Source: Siphonodentalium dalli (lineage: Eukaryota > Mollusca > Scaphopoda > Gadilida > Siphonodentaliidae). Taken from it: a DNA stretch of 64,000 bases. Shown piece by piece: positions 34,764 to 47,189 of the stretch. The stretch covers positions 125,683,989-125,747,988 of the forward strand of contig CP136068.1 of the NCBI GenBank assembly GCA_032622095.1, written 5' to 3'. Numbering within the stretch: position 1 is the stretch's first letter; every line of letters begins with the position of its first letter. Below the pieces are notes generated by a model, which saw nothing but the letters and a program-made list of their open reading frames with translations, was not told where the DNA came from and made no database searches. The position numbers and the translations under genes were made by a program.

Positions 34764-37700
34764 ATGCCACCCAAGAAAAGACCTTCGCTTGGATCGTTGC
34801 CTAATACACGGCGGACAAAGGCAGCCAGGACATCAGAGACAGAAGAACAGCTCACTCAGAGACAACAATCAGACGCAGCAAGACACGATTTACAACGCCA
34901 ATCAGAGACATCACAACAAAGGCAGACTAGACAGCATACAGATGCAGAACGACATACATCACAGCGACAAGCAGAAAGACCACAACATAGACATACTAGA
35001 CATCAGACAGACGCAGAATGGAATACATCACAACGAGATGCAGAAACATCACAACATAGACAAACTAGACATCAGACAGACGCAGAACGGCATATGTCAC
35101 AACGAGATGCAGAAACATCACAACATAGACTAACTAGAGAGCAGACAGACGCAGAACGGCATACATCACAACGAGATGCAGAAACATCACAACATAGACA
35201 AACTAGACATCAGACAGACGCAGAACGGCATACATCACAACGAGATGCAGAAACATCACAACATAGACAAACTAGACAGCAGACAGACGTAGAACGGCAT
35301 ACATCACAACGAGATGCAGAAACATCACAACATAGACAAACTAGACATCAGACAGACGCAGAACGGCATACATCACAACGAGATGCAGAAACATCACAAC
35401 ATAGACAAACTAGACAGCAGCCAGACGCAGATCGGCATACATCACAACGAGATGCAGAAACATCACAACATAGACAAACTAGACAGCAGACAGACGCAGA
35501 TCGGCACACAGCACGAAGATCACAACCTTATACTGCACAACAGTGGCATCAAGGTGCTTTCAATTATGATCCTAACCATGACTATCCATCGGAAAGAATA
35601 GTAACCATTGCCTCTATGTCTAAACCATGTACCTATTGTGGAGCCATGAAGTGGGATAAGGAACCACCGGGAATGTGTTGCTCCAATGGCAAGATCAGAA
35701 TAACCATACTTTCAGACCCACCGGAGCCTTTGATGGGCCTTCTTATCGGCACCACACCCGAATCGAAGCATTTTCTGAAGAACATTCAAAGGTATAACAG
35801 CGCATTTCAGATGACATCGTTTGGAGCCAATATCATCAGAGAAAGAGGGTTTATGCCTACATTCAAAGTCCAAGGGCAGGTGTACCACATGATCGGATCT
35901 CTCGAGCCGCTGCCTGACGAACAACCCAGATATCTGCAGTTATACTTCGTGGGAGATCTTCAGAGCCAAGCGCGGAGTAGATACAACGGACACCAAGGAA
36001 CGAGATTGGATATAATTGTGAAACTACAGGAAATGCTACATGCAACCAATAGCTACGTTCAAAGTTTTAAGTATGCGTTGGAGTGTGCACCTACACAAGA
36101 ATTTAATGTCGTCATTGATGCTGATAAGAGACCATCTGGAGAGCATGCACGCCGATTTAATGCACCGGAATGCAATGAGGTAGCTGTGGTCATGACTGAT
36201 GAACAATATGGAAAAAGGGACATTGTTCTAAAGTGCAGAGATAATAATCTCCGACGCATCAGCGAAACACACAGATCATACGATGCCCTGCAGTACCCTT
36301 TGTTGTTTGTGAATGGGGAGGACGGTTATCACTTTGGAATTCAACAGGCAGGTGCAAACTCCAGAAAGACCGTTTCTTGCATGGACTTTTATGCCTATCA
36401 TCTCATGGTACGCAGTGGCTCCTTCAATCATCTGCATAGAAGCCAGAATCTTTTCCACAAATTCGCCGTAGATATGTATGCCAAGATAGAGTCAGAGAGA
36501 CTGTGTTATATTAGGACCCATCAAAAAGAACTTCGTGCTGACTCTTACATACACTTACGAGATGGTATCAATAATGATGTTACCGGGGGAGAGCTTGGCC
36601 AACTCTGTATTCTTCCCTCAAGTTTTACAGGCAGCCCACGTTACATGCACGAACGGACGCAGGATGCAATGACATATGTGCGCAACTACGGCCGTCCGGA
36701 TCTTTTTATAACATTCACTTGCAATTCAAAATGGAAAGAAATCCAAGATGAGCTTATTCCTGGTCAAACTTACATCCACAGACATGATCTTACTGCCAGG
36801 GTGTTCCACCTGAAAGTGGTGAAATTGATGGATCTTCTGACAAAATCCCAAATTGCCGGACCAGTGCGCTGCCAGATGTACACCATAGAATGGCAAAAAC
36901 GCGGGTTGCCGCATGCGCATATTTTGATTTGGCTCATCACCAAAATTCACGCCAACCAGATTGATTCCATCATATCGGCAGAGCTTCCAGATCCTGCAAT
37001 AGACAGACGGCTCTTCGATATTGTCAAGACACAAATGGTGCACGGCCCATGCGGTTCTATTAACCACAACTCACCGTGCATGAAAGACAATAAATGCACC
37101 AAACGGTACCCCAAACCGTTTCTTCTGGAAACCAAAACAGCCGAAGATGGGTATCCGTCTTACAGAAGAAGAAGACCTGAAGATGGTGGGTTACAAGCAA
37201 TGATTGGATATCATGACATAGACAACAGATGGATAGTACCATACTGCCCTTTGCTGACTAAGACATTTAACGCCCATATAAACGTTGAATTTTGTAACTC
37301 TGTTAAGTCAATCAAATATGTGTGCAAGTACGTCAACAAAGGATCGGATGCTGCTATGTATGCCCTGCAGCAAGATGTCCGCGACGAAGTTACCCAGTAC
37401 CAGATGGGTCGATATATAAGCAGTAATGAAGCTTTCTGGAGAATATTTGGATTTCCAATCCACGAACGACATCCTGCCATCCAACAACTTGCTGTCCATT
37501 TGGAAAATGGTCAGCGTGTTTATTTTACCGCCGAGAATGCTGCAAATCAAGCAATAGCACCACGAGATACAACACTGACGGCGTTCTTTAAGCTGTGTCA
37601 AGAGGATTCATTCGCCCTAACGCTGTTATATAACCAAGTACCATCCTACTACACCTGGCGCAACAACAGATGGAATCGAAGAAAACGAGGTGCTGTTGTA

Positions 37701-38822
37701 GAAGGTCATGCTGACATTAGACTTGACACTGCTATTGGGAGAGTATATACCGTCCATCCCAACCAACATGAATGTTTCTTCTTAAGACTACTCCTACATG
37801 AAGTTAAGGGTCCCACTTCGTTTGCAGATCTCCGGACTGTGGATGGAAATGTCTGCGCCACTTACCGAGAAGCATGCCTTATGCGCGAACTGCTCGAAGA
37901 CGACACCCAATGGGATGCAACTTTAATGGAAGCTTCGGCATCGCACACAGCAACAAGTCTCATAAATCTTTTTGCCATTATCCTCAAAACATGTGAAGTT
38001 TCTGATCCATTAGTGCTATGGCAGAAATACCGAGACGATTTTTCTGAAGATTTCAAAAACCAGGCCCAATTAAGGAACCCGGAAATGGAAATTTCTTACA
38101 GTGATGAGATCTACAATACTGCTTTAATTGACATCGAAGACAGAGTTATTTCTATGGGAGGAGACGGACTGCATACCCTTGGTCTCCCTCACACTGATCG
38201 AAGCGAGCGGAACAACCTGACAACCGAGGTATTAAGGGAGACCTCATACGATATCGATGCTTTGGTCAGATACATTAATGAAAATGAACCAAAACTTTTA
38301 CCTGACCAAAGATTAGCATATTCTACCATCATCGATCGAGTGAATTCTCATACTGGAGGAATATTTTTTCTCGATGCACCAGGTGGGACTGGAAAAACAT
38401 TCGTCACAAATCTGTTGCTTGCCAAAGTTCGTCAACAGAAAAAGATAGCTGTCGCTGTTGCTTCGTCGGGTATTGCTGCCACTCTACTTCCGGGAGGTCG
38501 CACAGCTCATTCTGCATTTAAACTGCCATTGGACCTGGCCACTAATGATGCTCCAGTTTGCAATATTCCCAAGACGTCTGGACTTGCGCAAGTTCTCAGA
38601 GCGTGCCACATGATCGTGTGGGATGAATGCACAATGGCACACAAGAGAGCTTTGGAGGCAATTGACAGAACATTGAAAGACTTGTGGAACTCAAGTGATC
38701 CGATGGGGGGACTCACTGTGGTGTTGTCAGGTGACTTTAGGCAAACGTTACCAGTCATTCCAAGGGGGACGAAAGCAGATCCAAGCTTGCCTGAAGTCTT
38801 CTTCGTTGTGGCATCATGTTAG
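34764..38822 (+). CDS. Helitron Rep/helicase, N-terminal 1,338 residues up to a frameshift
   Basis: Rolling-circle transposase of a Helitron, which nicks and re-joins DNA via the HUH Rep and unwinds it with a Pif1-like SF1 helicase. Residues ~50-255 are a 23-residue tandem repeat ([11 protein letters not shown]...). A Cys-containing segment follows (TYCGAMKWD...CC). The Helitron-like N domain precedes the Rep motif [11 protein letters not shown] (H717 and H719), and the two-tyrosine motif [10 protein letters not shown] has Y852 and Y856. Helicase motifs: APGGTGKT (Walker A, near 1205-1212), VWDECTM (Walker B) and [15 protein letters not shown]. After RGTKAD the frame is lost by a one-step shift near 38777, and translation ends at 38822. 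The rest of the helicase continues in another frame (see next entry). The body is otherwise open for 4 kb, so decay is recent or the shift is a sequencing error. Confidence 0.93.
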   Translation: MPPKKRPSLGSLPNTRRTKAARTSETEEQLTQRQQSDAARHDLQRQSETSQQRQTRQHTDAERHTSQRQAERPQHRHTRHQTDAEWNTSQRDAETSQHRQTRHQTDAERHMSQRDAETSQHRLTREQTDAERHTSQRDAETSQHRQTRHQTDAERHTSQRDAETSQHRQTRQQTDVERHTSQRDAETSQHRQTRHQTDAERHTSQRDAETSQHRQTRQQPDADRHTSQRDAETSQHRQTRQQTDADRHTARRSQPYTAQQWHQGAFNYDPNHDYPSERIVTIASMSKPCTYCGAMKWDKEPPGMCCSNGKIRITILSDPPEPLMGLLIGTTPESKHFLKNIQRYNSAFQMTSFGANIIRERGFMPTFKVQGQVYHMIGSLEPLPDEQPRYLQLYFVGDLQSQARSRYNGHQGTRLDIIVKLQEMLHATNSYVQSFKYALECAPTQEFNVVIDADKRPSGEHARRFNAPECNEVAVVMTDEQYGKRDIVLKCRDNNLRRISETHRSYDALQYPLLFVNGEDGYHFGIQQAGANSRKTVSCMDFYAYHLMVRSGSFNHLHRSQNLFHKFAVDMYAKIESERLCYIRTHQKELRADSYIHLRDGINNDVTGGELGQLCILPSSFTGSPRYMHERTQDAMTYVRNYGRPDLFITFTCNSKWKEIQDELIPGQTYIHRHDLTARVFHLKVVKLMDLLTKSQIAGPVRCQMYTIEWQKRGLPHAHILIWLITKIHANQIDSIISAELPDPAIDRRLFDIVKTQMVHGPCGSINHNSPCMKDNKCTKRYPKPFLLETKTAEDGYPSYRRRRPEDGGLQAMIGYHDIDNRWIVPYCPLLTKTFNAHINVEFCNSVKSIKYVCKYVNKGSDAAMYALQQDVRDEVTQYQMGRYISSNEAFWRIFGFPIHERHPAIQQLAVHLENGQRVYFTAENAANQAIAPRDTTLTAFFKLCQEDSFALTLLYNQVPSYYTWRNNRWNRRKRGAVVEGHADIRLDTAIGRVYTVHPNQHECFFLRLLLHEVKGPTSFADLRTVDGNVCATYREACLMRELLEDDTQWDATLMEASASHTATSLINLFAIILKTCEVSDPLVLWQKYRDDFSEDFKNQAQLRNPEMEISYSDEIYNTALIDIEDRVISMGGDGLHTLGLPHTDRSERNNLTTEVLRETSYDIDALVRYINENEPKLLPDQRLAYSTIIDRVNSHTGGIFFLDAPGGTGKTFVTNLLLAKVRQQKKIAVAVASSGIAATLLPGGRTAHSAFKLPLDLATNDAPVCNIPKTSGLAQVLRACHMIVWDECTMAHKRALEAIDRTLKDLWNSSDPMGGLTVVLSGDFRQTLPVIPRGTKADPSLPEVFFVVASC
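34910..35520 (+). repeat. 69-bp in-frame tandem repeat within the Helitron gene
   Basis: Units of GATGCAGAAACATCACAACA... (69 bp, 23 codons) repeat about nine times, with early units degenerate. The encoded units are Gln/Arg/His/Thr-rich, hydrophilic and probably disordered. Length is a multiple of three in every unit, so the reading frame is kept. Long ORFs in the other frames here are by-products. Confidence 0.9.
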
Positions 38823-39648
38823 TACCATAAATCTTTCGACAAATATGCGAGCACAACTCTTTGGGGATCAGCTTTCTGGCCAGTTCGCACGAACATTATT
38901 AGAACTTGGAGAAGGTAAATTGCCTTTAGACGATAATGGTGATTTGGATCCTGCCGTTCTGAGCACAGTTGTAACATCGGTTGATGAACTGATTTCACTG
39001 GTATTCCCAAGCTTACACGACCACTACCAAAACCGTGCTTGGTTATGCGAAAGGGCTATTCTTGCGCCAAAAAATGTGACTGTGAACAGCATCAACAACA
39101 AACTTGTGGATGAAATACCCGGAAGCTCCCATTCTTACAAATCGGTTGACGTTGTTACAGATTCATCAGAGGTTGTCAACTATCCCACAGAATTTCTAAA
39201 CTCATTAGAGCCACCAGGTCTTCCTCCTCATCATCTTCGACTGAAAGTAGGAGCACCGATCATGCTTCTGCGCAACTTAGACCAGCCTCGACTTTGCAAC
39301 GGCACACGGCTGGTGATCACCAAGCTAATGGCTCATGTTATTGGGGCTATTATTCTGACTGGCTGTGGCAAGGGAGAAGATGTATTTATACCACGTATAC
39401 CACTCATACCATCTGACATTCCATTTCGGTTTAAGAGACTGCAATTCCCTGTTCGGCTATGTTCCGCAATGTCAATTAATAAGTCTCAAGGACAAACTTT
39501 ATCTGTTGTCGGTTTACAACTGCAGGAGTCTTGCTTTTCGCATGGGCAACTGTATGTAGGATGTTCTAGAGTTGGAAGTCCGAACAATTTGTTCGTCCAC
39601 GCTCCTACTGGAAAGACTCGCAACATTGTGTATACTGAGGTTTTGTGA
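38779..39648 (+). CDS. Helitron helicase, C-terminal part in the shifted frame
   Basis: Continues the preceding protein directly after the frameshift: [19 protein letters not shown], the TTNMR-equivalent STNMRAQ, a segment with [16 protein letters not shown], then [10 protein letters not shown] and LYVGCSRVG, which are late helicase motifs of Pif1-like enzymes. It ends at a TGA after VYTEVL. This region overlaps the end of the first frame (to 38822). In total the intact protein would be about 1,630 residues, in the normal range for a Helitron without a fused endonuclease. Confidence 0.9.
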   Translation: MQACLKSSSLWHHVSTINLSTNMRAQLFGDQLSGQFARTLLELGEGKLPLDDNGDLDPAVLSTVVTSVDELISLVFPSLHDHYQNRAWLCERAILAPKNVTVNSINNKLVDEIPGSSHSYKSVDVVTDSSEVVNYPTEFLNSLEPPGLPPHHLRLKVGAPIMLLRNLDQPRLCNGTRLVITKLMAHVIGAIILTGCGKGEDVFIPRIPLIPSDIPFRFKRLQFPVRLCSAMSINKSQGQTLSVVGLQLQESCFSHGQLYVGCSRVGSPNNLFVHAPTGKTRNIVYTEVL

Positions 39649-40330
39649 GAATATCTAACATTGCTAGAAATGACTTAAAGATGCCCTGACAAACAACCTT
39701 CATATTTACGGTTTATATACCAGAAAATAATTGGAACCACGAACCCATCGTTATCATAATGAAGTGCGTATGGCCATGTACCAAATTTAAAAAGAGCAAG
39801 TTTTTAATTCGTGTCAGTCTATAAAAAAATCCAATATCGTCTCTTCTATAAAGAGCGTCCATGCTTATGTCGCCAAAGCGTATATTGTCAATTTTTGGCA
39901 TATTTAACTGTTCCATAAATTCTTAAATGTGAATGTTGTATATTTGTTAAACGACGAAAATGAAGGGAGTTCGTTTGTCAGAGAGTTACATATTCTGATT
40001 ATTCGATAGTCCGAAAGTTGCGCACACATGTATGGAAATATGTAAAGTCGCACTAGCTTTTCAGAATATCGTGCAGTTTCCTCACATACATAAACTGGCC
40101 TGCGTTCCAACATTGCGTTCAATTATCACGTGTGAGCGTGCAACACACACACAAGTGCGTGTACCTGAATCTTTACATAAATCACAAATATGCCCTAACA
40201 GCATCATAGCAATTCAGCAGAAACCACCACTATCACAATACATTAGCAGGGCTTGATCATGGGTGAGTGTATTGTATATGCTAGCATTGTATATACTATA
40301 CTATCAATATTACACATATTACTTAATTAC
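39649..40330 (+). other. 3' untranslated part of the Helitron
   Basis: Non-coding AT-rich sequence between the helicase stop and the Helitron 3' terminus. A TAAAGAGCG motif at 39849 recurs elsewhere in this window. Small ORFs show no recognisable domain. Confidence 0.5.
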
Positions 40331-40365
40331 TTTTCAACCCGCGCAACGCCGGGTAACCCTGCTAG
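40331..40365 (+). mobile_element. Helitron 3' terminus (GC hairpin + CTAG)
   Basis: CAACCCGCGCAACGCCGGGT (40335-40354), a GC-rich hairpin-like box, is followed 7 bases later by CTAG at 40362-40365 and then T. Helitrons end in CTRR preceded by a short GC hairpin and insert between A and T. The match to that rule, about 720 bp downstream of the helicase stop and on the same strand, makes this the likely 3' end. The stem is only about 4 bp, so it is somewhat decayed. The TC-type 5' end was not found. Confidence 0.7.
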
Positions 40366-40649
40366 TACAATATATGAACAGACCTAACACATGCTTGAAT
40401 GACACCAAGAAGGCAAACCTTAGTTTACATAACCTCGGGTTTAAAATACGAGAATACGGACCAATTCGGACAATAATCGGTTCGAAACTACATGTGGGTA
40501 ACATTTCGCGATCACCGTGGTATGGGTATGTTCTATACTGTAGTTTACGAGAAGCCTGGTCCAGACCAGAAGCAACAATTCGGCCGCATAGGTCGATTAT
40601 GAACCTATTTGCGCGTGGATATATTAGGGAGTTGCATACGTAATTTTAC

Positions 40650-41233
40650 TCATTATTACAGTTGTGGATGTCGATGCTTAATTCAGAGTTATTTCCTATT
40701 TACCGCACCCTCGCTACTGTTTGTTTGTGTTTTGATTCTTATTACAATATCGATTCTTATTACAATATCAACGGTTCAGCAATTTCCGCTATCGCATGGA
40801 AATAACCTCTCCCATAATTATAAACCATATCTGCAGGACTATTTCAATCAAGTGATTGATCATATGCATATATACTACGGCGGAAACTCGTCGGTTGAAC
40901 TTCAAATCCGTATTGTCATATTGTATTACTATTTATCTACCATTTCCTATCAATTTCCCTGATAACATCGGCGATAACGCATTGGCGATAAAAACATCTC
41001 TATCGTTACTGCAGTTGCGATACAAAGCGCTCGTGACGTCGTTGACTGGTTCAAAGTCATGAATTAACTGACGTCACATCAATGGCGTGAACAATCAAAA
41101 CGAAATTCCAACGTATATTCTTGCGTACTAAACATATAGTTCCAAGGTTTTAACATTATCTGATTGCCTGCCATCATGGGTATGATGGTATAACATATCA
41201 CAAAGTGACTAATGTGTATCTGATCAGTGCGTG
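40650..41233 (+). repeat. Dispersed repeat, copy B (inverse of 11925-12520)
   Basis: 40930-41233 is closely similar to the reverse complement of 11925-12220 (shared CGATAACGCATTGGCGATAA, GTGACGTCGTTGACTGGTTC and GATGGTATAACATATCACAA). Upstream (40650-40930) the relation is weak. It starts a few hundred bases after the Helitron end. Confidence 0.6.
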
Positions 41234-41654
41234 GCCACTGTGGTGTGTACATCCAAGCATATATTAGCCCATGTGTTACTCATGGTGTTACTATACTAGA
41301 GTGATTGTTCGCAATGTCCAATGCGCTCGAAGAGATCCAGAGATCTTATTCACCTTGCAGTTTTAGTTAGAGGTTAAGATTGGTTGGTTTTGGCCCATAT
41401 AAATATAGAAATTAATGATGTCCGACCACGCAAAGTCTAATAGTGTTAGAGCCCACCAGCTTTAATATGGGGCATTGGGGGCTGCTGGAGGTATCCCTTT
41501 AAAGTTGGATGTTTTTATGCATACGTGTAGGTGATGAGAGTGTCACGTTGGTGCACTGGACATAAGAACGGGGCCCGTGTTATTTATGGTTGGGTGGTGT
41601 TAACCCGAGGGAACGGTGACCCGATCGTTTCTGTTCGTTGTTTAGTAGATTATT
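41234..41654. other. Flank of the composite MULE insertion
   Basis: Non-repetitive AT-moderate DNA with no ORF of note. It is the left flanking DNA of the large element that starts at 41666. Confidence 0.4.
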
Positions 41655-41665
41655 GTCGGCGAAGG
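41655..41665. repeat. Left target-site duplication of the MULE
   Basis: GTCGGCGAAGG here is repeated exactly at 58589-58599, right at the ends of the inverted terminal arrays. MULEs typically make 9-11 bp duplications. The last G may belong to the element, giving 10 bp. Confidence 0.75.
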
Positions 41666-41689
41666 GAGTATCAGCAGGTTATCAACTAA

Positions 41690-44450
41690 AATGCTGATCA
41701 GCAGATTTCCCGATTTCAGTTTAACTCAAATATTACGACGATGGCCGGTTGTAGGTTGTGTAAATGACACGTAATATAAGTGTCACATGACAATACAGGA
41801 AGTGGACACATTTTGACCGCCGTACATGCCGTTCAGCTGTACGGCGGCTGCAGTTCTGCAGATTATCGCGAACGCAGTTTAACTCAATTGTTACGACGTT
41901 AGCAGAGTTTAGATTGTGCGAATGACTTGTTATCAATGGGCCATAACCACACACAGGGATAAAACACCATTTGACCGACCTCCACACCAGTTTAGCAGTT
42001 CAAAATCCCGTTCAGCAGTTCATATTGAGCAGTTCAGCAGATTCCCCGAACGCAGTTTAACCGATTTTTAACGAGGACAGTCAGGTATATGTTGTGCAAA
42101 TGGCTTGTTATCGATGGTCAATAAGGAAATACAGGTAGAAAATCCGATTTGACCGACCTTCACCCCAGTTCAGCAGTTCAAAATGCCGTTCAGCACTTTA
42201 TCTGGAGCAGTTCAGCAGAATCTCCAAAACTCAGTTTAACTGATTTTTTAACGAAGATATTCGGGTGTAGGTGATGCAAATGACTTTTTATCGATGGTCA
42301 ATAAGGAAATACAGGAATAGAACACGATTTGGCCGACCTAAACCACAGTTCAGCAGTTCAAAATCCCGTTCAGTCGTTCATATCGAAAGTTCAGCAGAAT
42401 CTCCAAAAACTCAGTTTGACCGATTCTTAACGAATATAGACTGGAATATGTTGTGCAAATGATTTTTTGTCGATGGCCAATAAGGAAATACAGCAATAAA
42501 ACACGATCTGGCTGACCTAAACCCCAGTTCAGCAGTTCAAATTCCCGTTCAGCAGTTCATATCAAGCAGTTAAGCAGAATCTCCAAAACTCAGTTTAACC
42601 GAATTTAACGAATATAGACTGAAATATGTTGTGCAAATGACTTTTTTGTCGATGGCCAATAAGGAAATACAGCAAAAAAACACGATTTGGCCGACCTACA
42701 CTCCAGTTCAGCAGTTAAAACTCCCTGACTCAGCAGAATCTCCAAAAAAACACGATTTGGCCGACCTACACTCCAGTTCAGCAGTTAAAACTCCCGTTCA
42801 GAACTTTAACTGAAGCAGTTCAGCATAATCTCCAAAACTCAGTTTAACTGATTTTTAACGAAGATATTCGAGTGTACATGTAGGTGATGCAAATTACTTT
42901 TTATCGATGGTCAATACGGAAGGACAGGAATATAACACGATCGGCCGACATACACCCCAGTTCAGCAGTTCAAAATCCCGTCCAGCACTTTATCTGGAGC
43001 AGTTCAGAAGAATCTCCAAAACTCAGTTTGACCGATTTTTAACGAATATAGACTGGTATATGTTGTGTAAATGACTTTTTATCGATGGTCAACAAGGAAG
43101 TACAGGAAAAAACACGATTTGGCTGACCTACACCCTGTTCAGCAGTTCAAAATCCCGTTCAGCCGTTCATATCGGGCAGTTCAGCAGAATCTCCATAACT
43201 CAGTTTAACCGGTTTTTAACGAATATAGACTGGAATATGTTGTGCAAATGACTTTTTTGTCGATGGCCAATAAGGAAATACAGCAAAAAAACACGATTTG
43301 GCCGACCTACACTCCAGTTCAGCAGTTAAAAATCCCGTTCAGCAGTTTATATCGAGCAGTTCAGCAGAATCCCCGAAATTCAGTTTAACCGATTCTTAAC
43401 GAAAATAGATTGGAATATGTTGTGCAAATGACTTTTTTATCGATGGTCAATAAGGAAATACAGCAATAAAACACGATTTGGCCGACCTACACACCAGTTC
43501 AGCAATTCAAAATCCCGTTCAGCACTTTAGCTGGAGCAGTTCAGCATAATCTCCAAAACTTAGTTTAACTGATTTTAAACGAAGATATTCGAGTGTAGGT
43601 GATGCAAATGACTGTTTTATCTATGGTCAATAAGGAAGTACAGGAATAGAACACGATTCGGCCGACCTACACCCCAGTTCAGCAGTTCAAAATCCCGTCC
43701 AGCACTTTATCTGGAGCAGTTCAGAAGAATCTCCAAAACTCAGTTTGACCGATTTTTAACGAATATAGACTGGTATATGTTGTGTAAATGACTTTTTATC
43801 GATGGTCAACAAGGAAGTACAGGAAAAAACACGATTTGGCTGACCTACACCCTGTTCAGCAGTTCAAAATCCCGTTCAGCCGTTCATATCGGGCAGTTCA
43901 GCAGAATCTCCAAAACTCAGTTTAACCGGTTTTTAACGAATATAGACTGGAATATGTTGTGCAAATGACTTCTTATCGATGGTCAATAAGGAAGTACAGG
44001 AATAAAACACGATTTGGCTGACCTACACCCTGTTCAGCAGTTCAAAATACCGTTCAGCCGTTCGTATCGGACAGTTCATCAGAATCTCCATAACTCAGTT
44101 TAAACGGTTTTTAACGAATATAGACTGGAATATGTTGTGCAAATGACTTCTTATCGATGGTCATTAAGGAAGTACAGGAATAAAACACGATTTGGCCGAC
44201 CTATACCCCGGTTCAGCAGTTCAAAATCCCGTTCAGTACTTTATCTGGAGCAGTTCAGCTGAATCTCCAAAATTCAGTTTAACTGATCTTTACGAAGATA
44301 TTCGTGTGTAGGTGATGCAAATTACTTTTTATCAATGGTCAATAATGTAATACATCAATAAAACACTTTGGCTGACCTACACCCCAGTGTAGCAGTTCAA
44401 AATCCCGTTCAGCAGTTCATAGCGAGCAGTTCAGCAATATCCGCTTGCAA
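41690..44450 (+). repeat. Left MULE arm: ~15 tandem copies of a ~179-bp unit
   Basis: Boxes TTCAGCAGTTCAAAATCCCG recur at 41991, 42171, 42349, 42528, 42707 and onward (spacing 178-180). Each unit also holds AACTCAGTTTAACCGATTTT, TGTTGTGCAAATGACTTTTT, ATCGATGGTCAATAAGGAA and ACACGATTTGGCCGACCTAC. The outermost two units (41690-42000) are variants with GTACGGCGGC. The same units in inverse order form the right arm, so the array acts as the terminal inverted repeat. Confidence 0.85.
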
Positions 44451-44467
44451 CAGTCTTCATTGAAGAG

Positions 44468-45067
44468 ATGCTTGGTGAGTTAATTATTTCATTTACACCT
44501 TCATATTTGATAATTTCAACTCTATTCAACTCTATTAAAGGGCACGGTAGTTCTGTACGGCAATTTCAATAAATTCCCGACAATAGCAACGATGTAATAT
44601 GGATAATATATATAACACAATTAATTTGAGTCTAATGTGTCTTCTGCGTACGTTTAGGTACGTTGAAGTCAGGAATTTCCATTTACGAATATGTTTTCCG
44701 TCCAATTAGGTTTACTTTAGTTTTTCATCAATATTTGAAATAAAACGATTTAATAACAATTGTACAAGTAAATAAACGGGGGTATTTAGCCACGTCAAGT
44801 GATCCTCTTGTGTTCAATCTCTCTACGTAGCCTAAGTACATGCCCATTACCGATATGTGTTGCAATCCCTCAACTGATAGATCAAGGAATCATTAAACTG
44901 CATTTGAGAAAAATGAAATTGTCACCGCTCTCTAAATTGAAGCAAAGTGGTCTCCAGTCTGTATACCGATGCGTTCTCTATCGCTACGTCTGTTTGTTAA
45001 CGTTTGATTTTATATAAGAATTCATTCATCTGACCAACGATTGTGAGTTACATTTTCTCCTTCACAG
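44468..45067 (+). other. First coding exon (7 nt) and 593-bp intron of the MULE gene
   Basis: ATGCTTG (44468-44474) is followed by a consensus donor GTGAGT. The intron ends in a pyrimidine tract and CACAG at 45067. The splice gives an in-frame start on the CG-1-like exon, which has no good ATG of its own upstream of the conserved part. The intron also lies just inside the end of the terminal array. Confidence 0.6.
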
Positions 45068-45469
45068 TTAACCATAAAAATGAAAGTATATCAGAGCATC
45101 CACCAAACAAACCAAAAGCTGGCTTCTATTACATGTTTGAATTGGGAGAAGAAAAAACTTGGAAATGCGACGGTTATAACTGGCGGCACTACGACAAAGG
45201 CACTATGCCGAAAAAAAACACCAACCATACACACAGATTACAATCGTCTACTTATTCCAGAGGGCACCACCGATGCCTTTTGCAGACAAACCTACCGCCT
45301 TATTAGCCGGTCGCCGGATTTAATTCTAGTTCATTACGCCGGCGATGAGACAGATGAGGTATATGTGCCTCATGGAAATGATAGAAATGGACACAGACAC
45401 TTTGTGAGGACAAAGCCATATGTGATGAAAGAGATTAAACAAACTCTCAAAAACAGAAACGCCTGCTAA
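45068..45469 (+). pseudogene. CG-1-like DNA-binding domain of the MULE, one frameshift
   Basis: The first half reads PPNKPKAGFYYMFELG, then CDGYNWRHYDKGTMPKK. The second half, after a one-base shift in an A8 run (about 45209-45217), reads PEGTTDAFCRQTYRLIS and PDLILVHYAGDE. This order (P..P.G....F...K..R.DG..W...KDG, then F.RR.YW.L....IVLVHY) is the CG-1 signature of CAMTA transcription factors, a sequence-specific DNA-binding domain. In CAMTA it sits N-terminally, as here. The homopolymer is a plausible site for a real indel or a sequencing slip. Confidence 0.65.
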
Positions 45470-46530
45470 TGTACCTAAACGTCGGATAGCAACAAACCCC
45501 GACACAGATTGTGTACAAGCCATCGACAGGCCAAATAATCTAAAACAACTCCAGAACATCAAACAGAACGTTGTCAAATCTAACAGACCGAGTAACGATA
45601 CCATCTACAATCTAATAGAGCTGGCTCATCATCTTGGCGGATTCGTCAGACAAATATACATTTACCCAGATCTGATGCGTGTTGCGGCTGTTGCTTAAAT
45701 TGTGAAGGAGTTTGACATTGTTGCTTCAGATCGAACCAACCGGCGACATCGTGATGTCATACGACAGAACATTTAAGTTGGGTGATTTTTATGTGAGTAC
45801 TTTAATGTTCAGACATCATTTTTTTTAAATGGTAGATAAAAAGTAGCCCTGTAATACCTGTGGCCTTTTTGATACATGAAAAAAAATTCTAGGAACTACA
45901 CACTAGATTTTTGAATAGTTTAACCAAAATTAATCCACGTCTAAAAACAAAAACATTTCCAATAATCGTAGACAATGAATCCGGAATAACCAATGCAATT
46001 GTCAAATTATCAGCCATTGTTCTGTTGGAATCATATAAAGCAAGATGTTAGAAATTTGTGTAGAGATAAAAAGGTGCAATCCGATGATGCAACCGTGTAT
46101 ATTTCCGATGTGTCTGCCCTGATGCAATTCGACAGTAGGGAACAATTTGGCAAATCTTACGAGACCCCTTCAAGTAAATGGGCTTCAGCCTTTCTAAATT
46201 ACTTTGACAAGTTTCTCAGTCATAAGATAATTGAAGTGCAAGTAGATTGGTACTCGAACATTGGAATCTTTACAGCCCCTTTTCTGGGGTGACCACTAAC
46301 ATAGCGGAATCCATCAACGCCGTTAAGAAACACGTAAACAACTGGACTGAATGCCTGTCTTTTCCATACACAATTATATTATTATAATGTATTGCGCAGG
46401 GGGGTTTGTGGAATTGGAAATTATACATTGAAACCGGAGTATGTGAGTGCCTCGCGCCAGCCAGATGATATTGTAGACCATATTAAGAACGCAAACTCTT
46501 CGCCCGATTCGACATTCGCACCGAAGCAAG
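45470..46530 (+). pseudogene. MULE DDE transposase core, fragmented
   Basis: Reading across frames gives NLKQLQNIKQNVV, then NLIELAHHLGGFV, then VMSYDRTFKLGDFYVS (first catalytic Asp codon at 45763). Next is PVAFLIHEKKF.ELHTRFL, then FPIIVDNESGITNAI (second Asp at 45971). The open frame 45993-46292 follows, with LFCWNHIKQDVRNLCR and WASAFLNYF, and then SGVTTNIAESINAVKK (catalytic Glu at 46307). The three acidic residues are all preserved although the frame is broken. I recognise this as the MULE/Mutator DDE fold by motif order. Confidence 0.8.
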
Positions 46531-46607
46531 AGGCAAGTAAAAGATAGTCACATTTGTCGCTTGCATAAACAATTATTCAAAATGATAAAATCACACTTGT
46601 AAAAGGC

Positions 46608-46847
46608 ATGGGTTGCTTCGTTGTCATTGGTGCTGAAAATAAGCCTTATGCAGTTACTTTGTTTCCCAAAGAAACTTGTCAATGCCCATCCACTTCAACT
46701 TTCTACCACATAATAGCTGCACGTCTTATGGTAGTTATGGAACCAGAGTCTGGTAAAACCAATAAGTTTAATTTGACCCAATTGGCAAAACAAGTCAAGG
46801 AAAAAAGCCGATATAAGATCTGGTCGAAAGAGACCGATAACAAATGA
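46608..46847 (+). pseudogene. SWIM zinc-finger segment of the MULE
   Basis: VTLFPKETCQCPSTSTFYHI followed by IAARL fits the SWIM pattern CxC...CxH common C-terminal to MULE DDE domains. The third Cys is replaced by Phe (TTC, one base from TGC), so zinc binding would be lost. An open frame of 79 codons surrounds it. Confidence 0.75.
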
Positions 46848-47189
46848 CTATCGTCCAGTCGAAACGAAAGTTATCACCGCGCCCGATTCCAAGATTAGTA
46901 TGTCAGAAATCACAGCAAGCACTTCCGAGGTAAGCAAGTGGGGAAGTAAGTACAGACACACAATTTGAAACACAAGTAGCGACCAAGGTCATTGGTGGAA
47001 ATATCACTATTTCTTCTGACTCTGAATCATTTAATGACCATGGTATGTGGATAGAAGAATTAAATTTGAAAACTGCTGACCTTGATGTTATTCAAGATAA
47101 TCAAACAGCAATCGCATGTCTGCAACTCTCTCAATAATAAGAACCCAATTCAAGTCAATAGGGGTTACATGACACAGAGAGAACTTCGC

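Noticed and set aside
34684-35133. Gln/His-rich ORF overlapping the Helitron start
   Set aside because: Other-frame reading of the 69-bp repeat; the Helitron frame carries all motifs.
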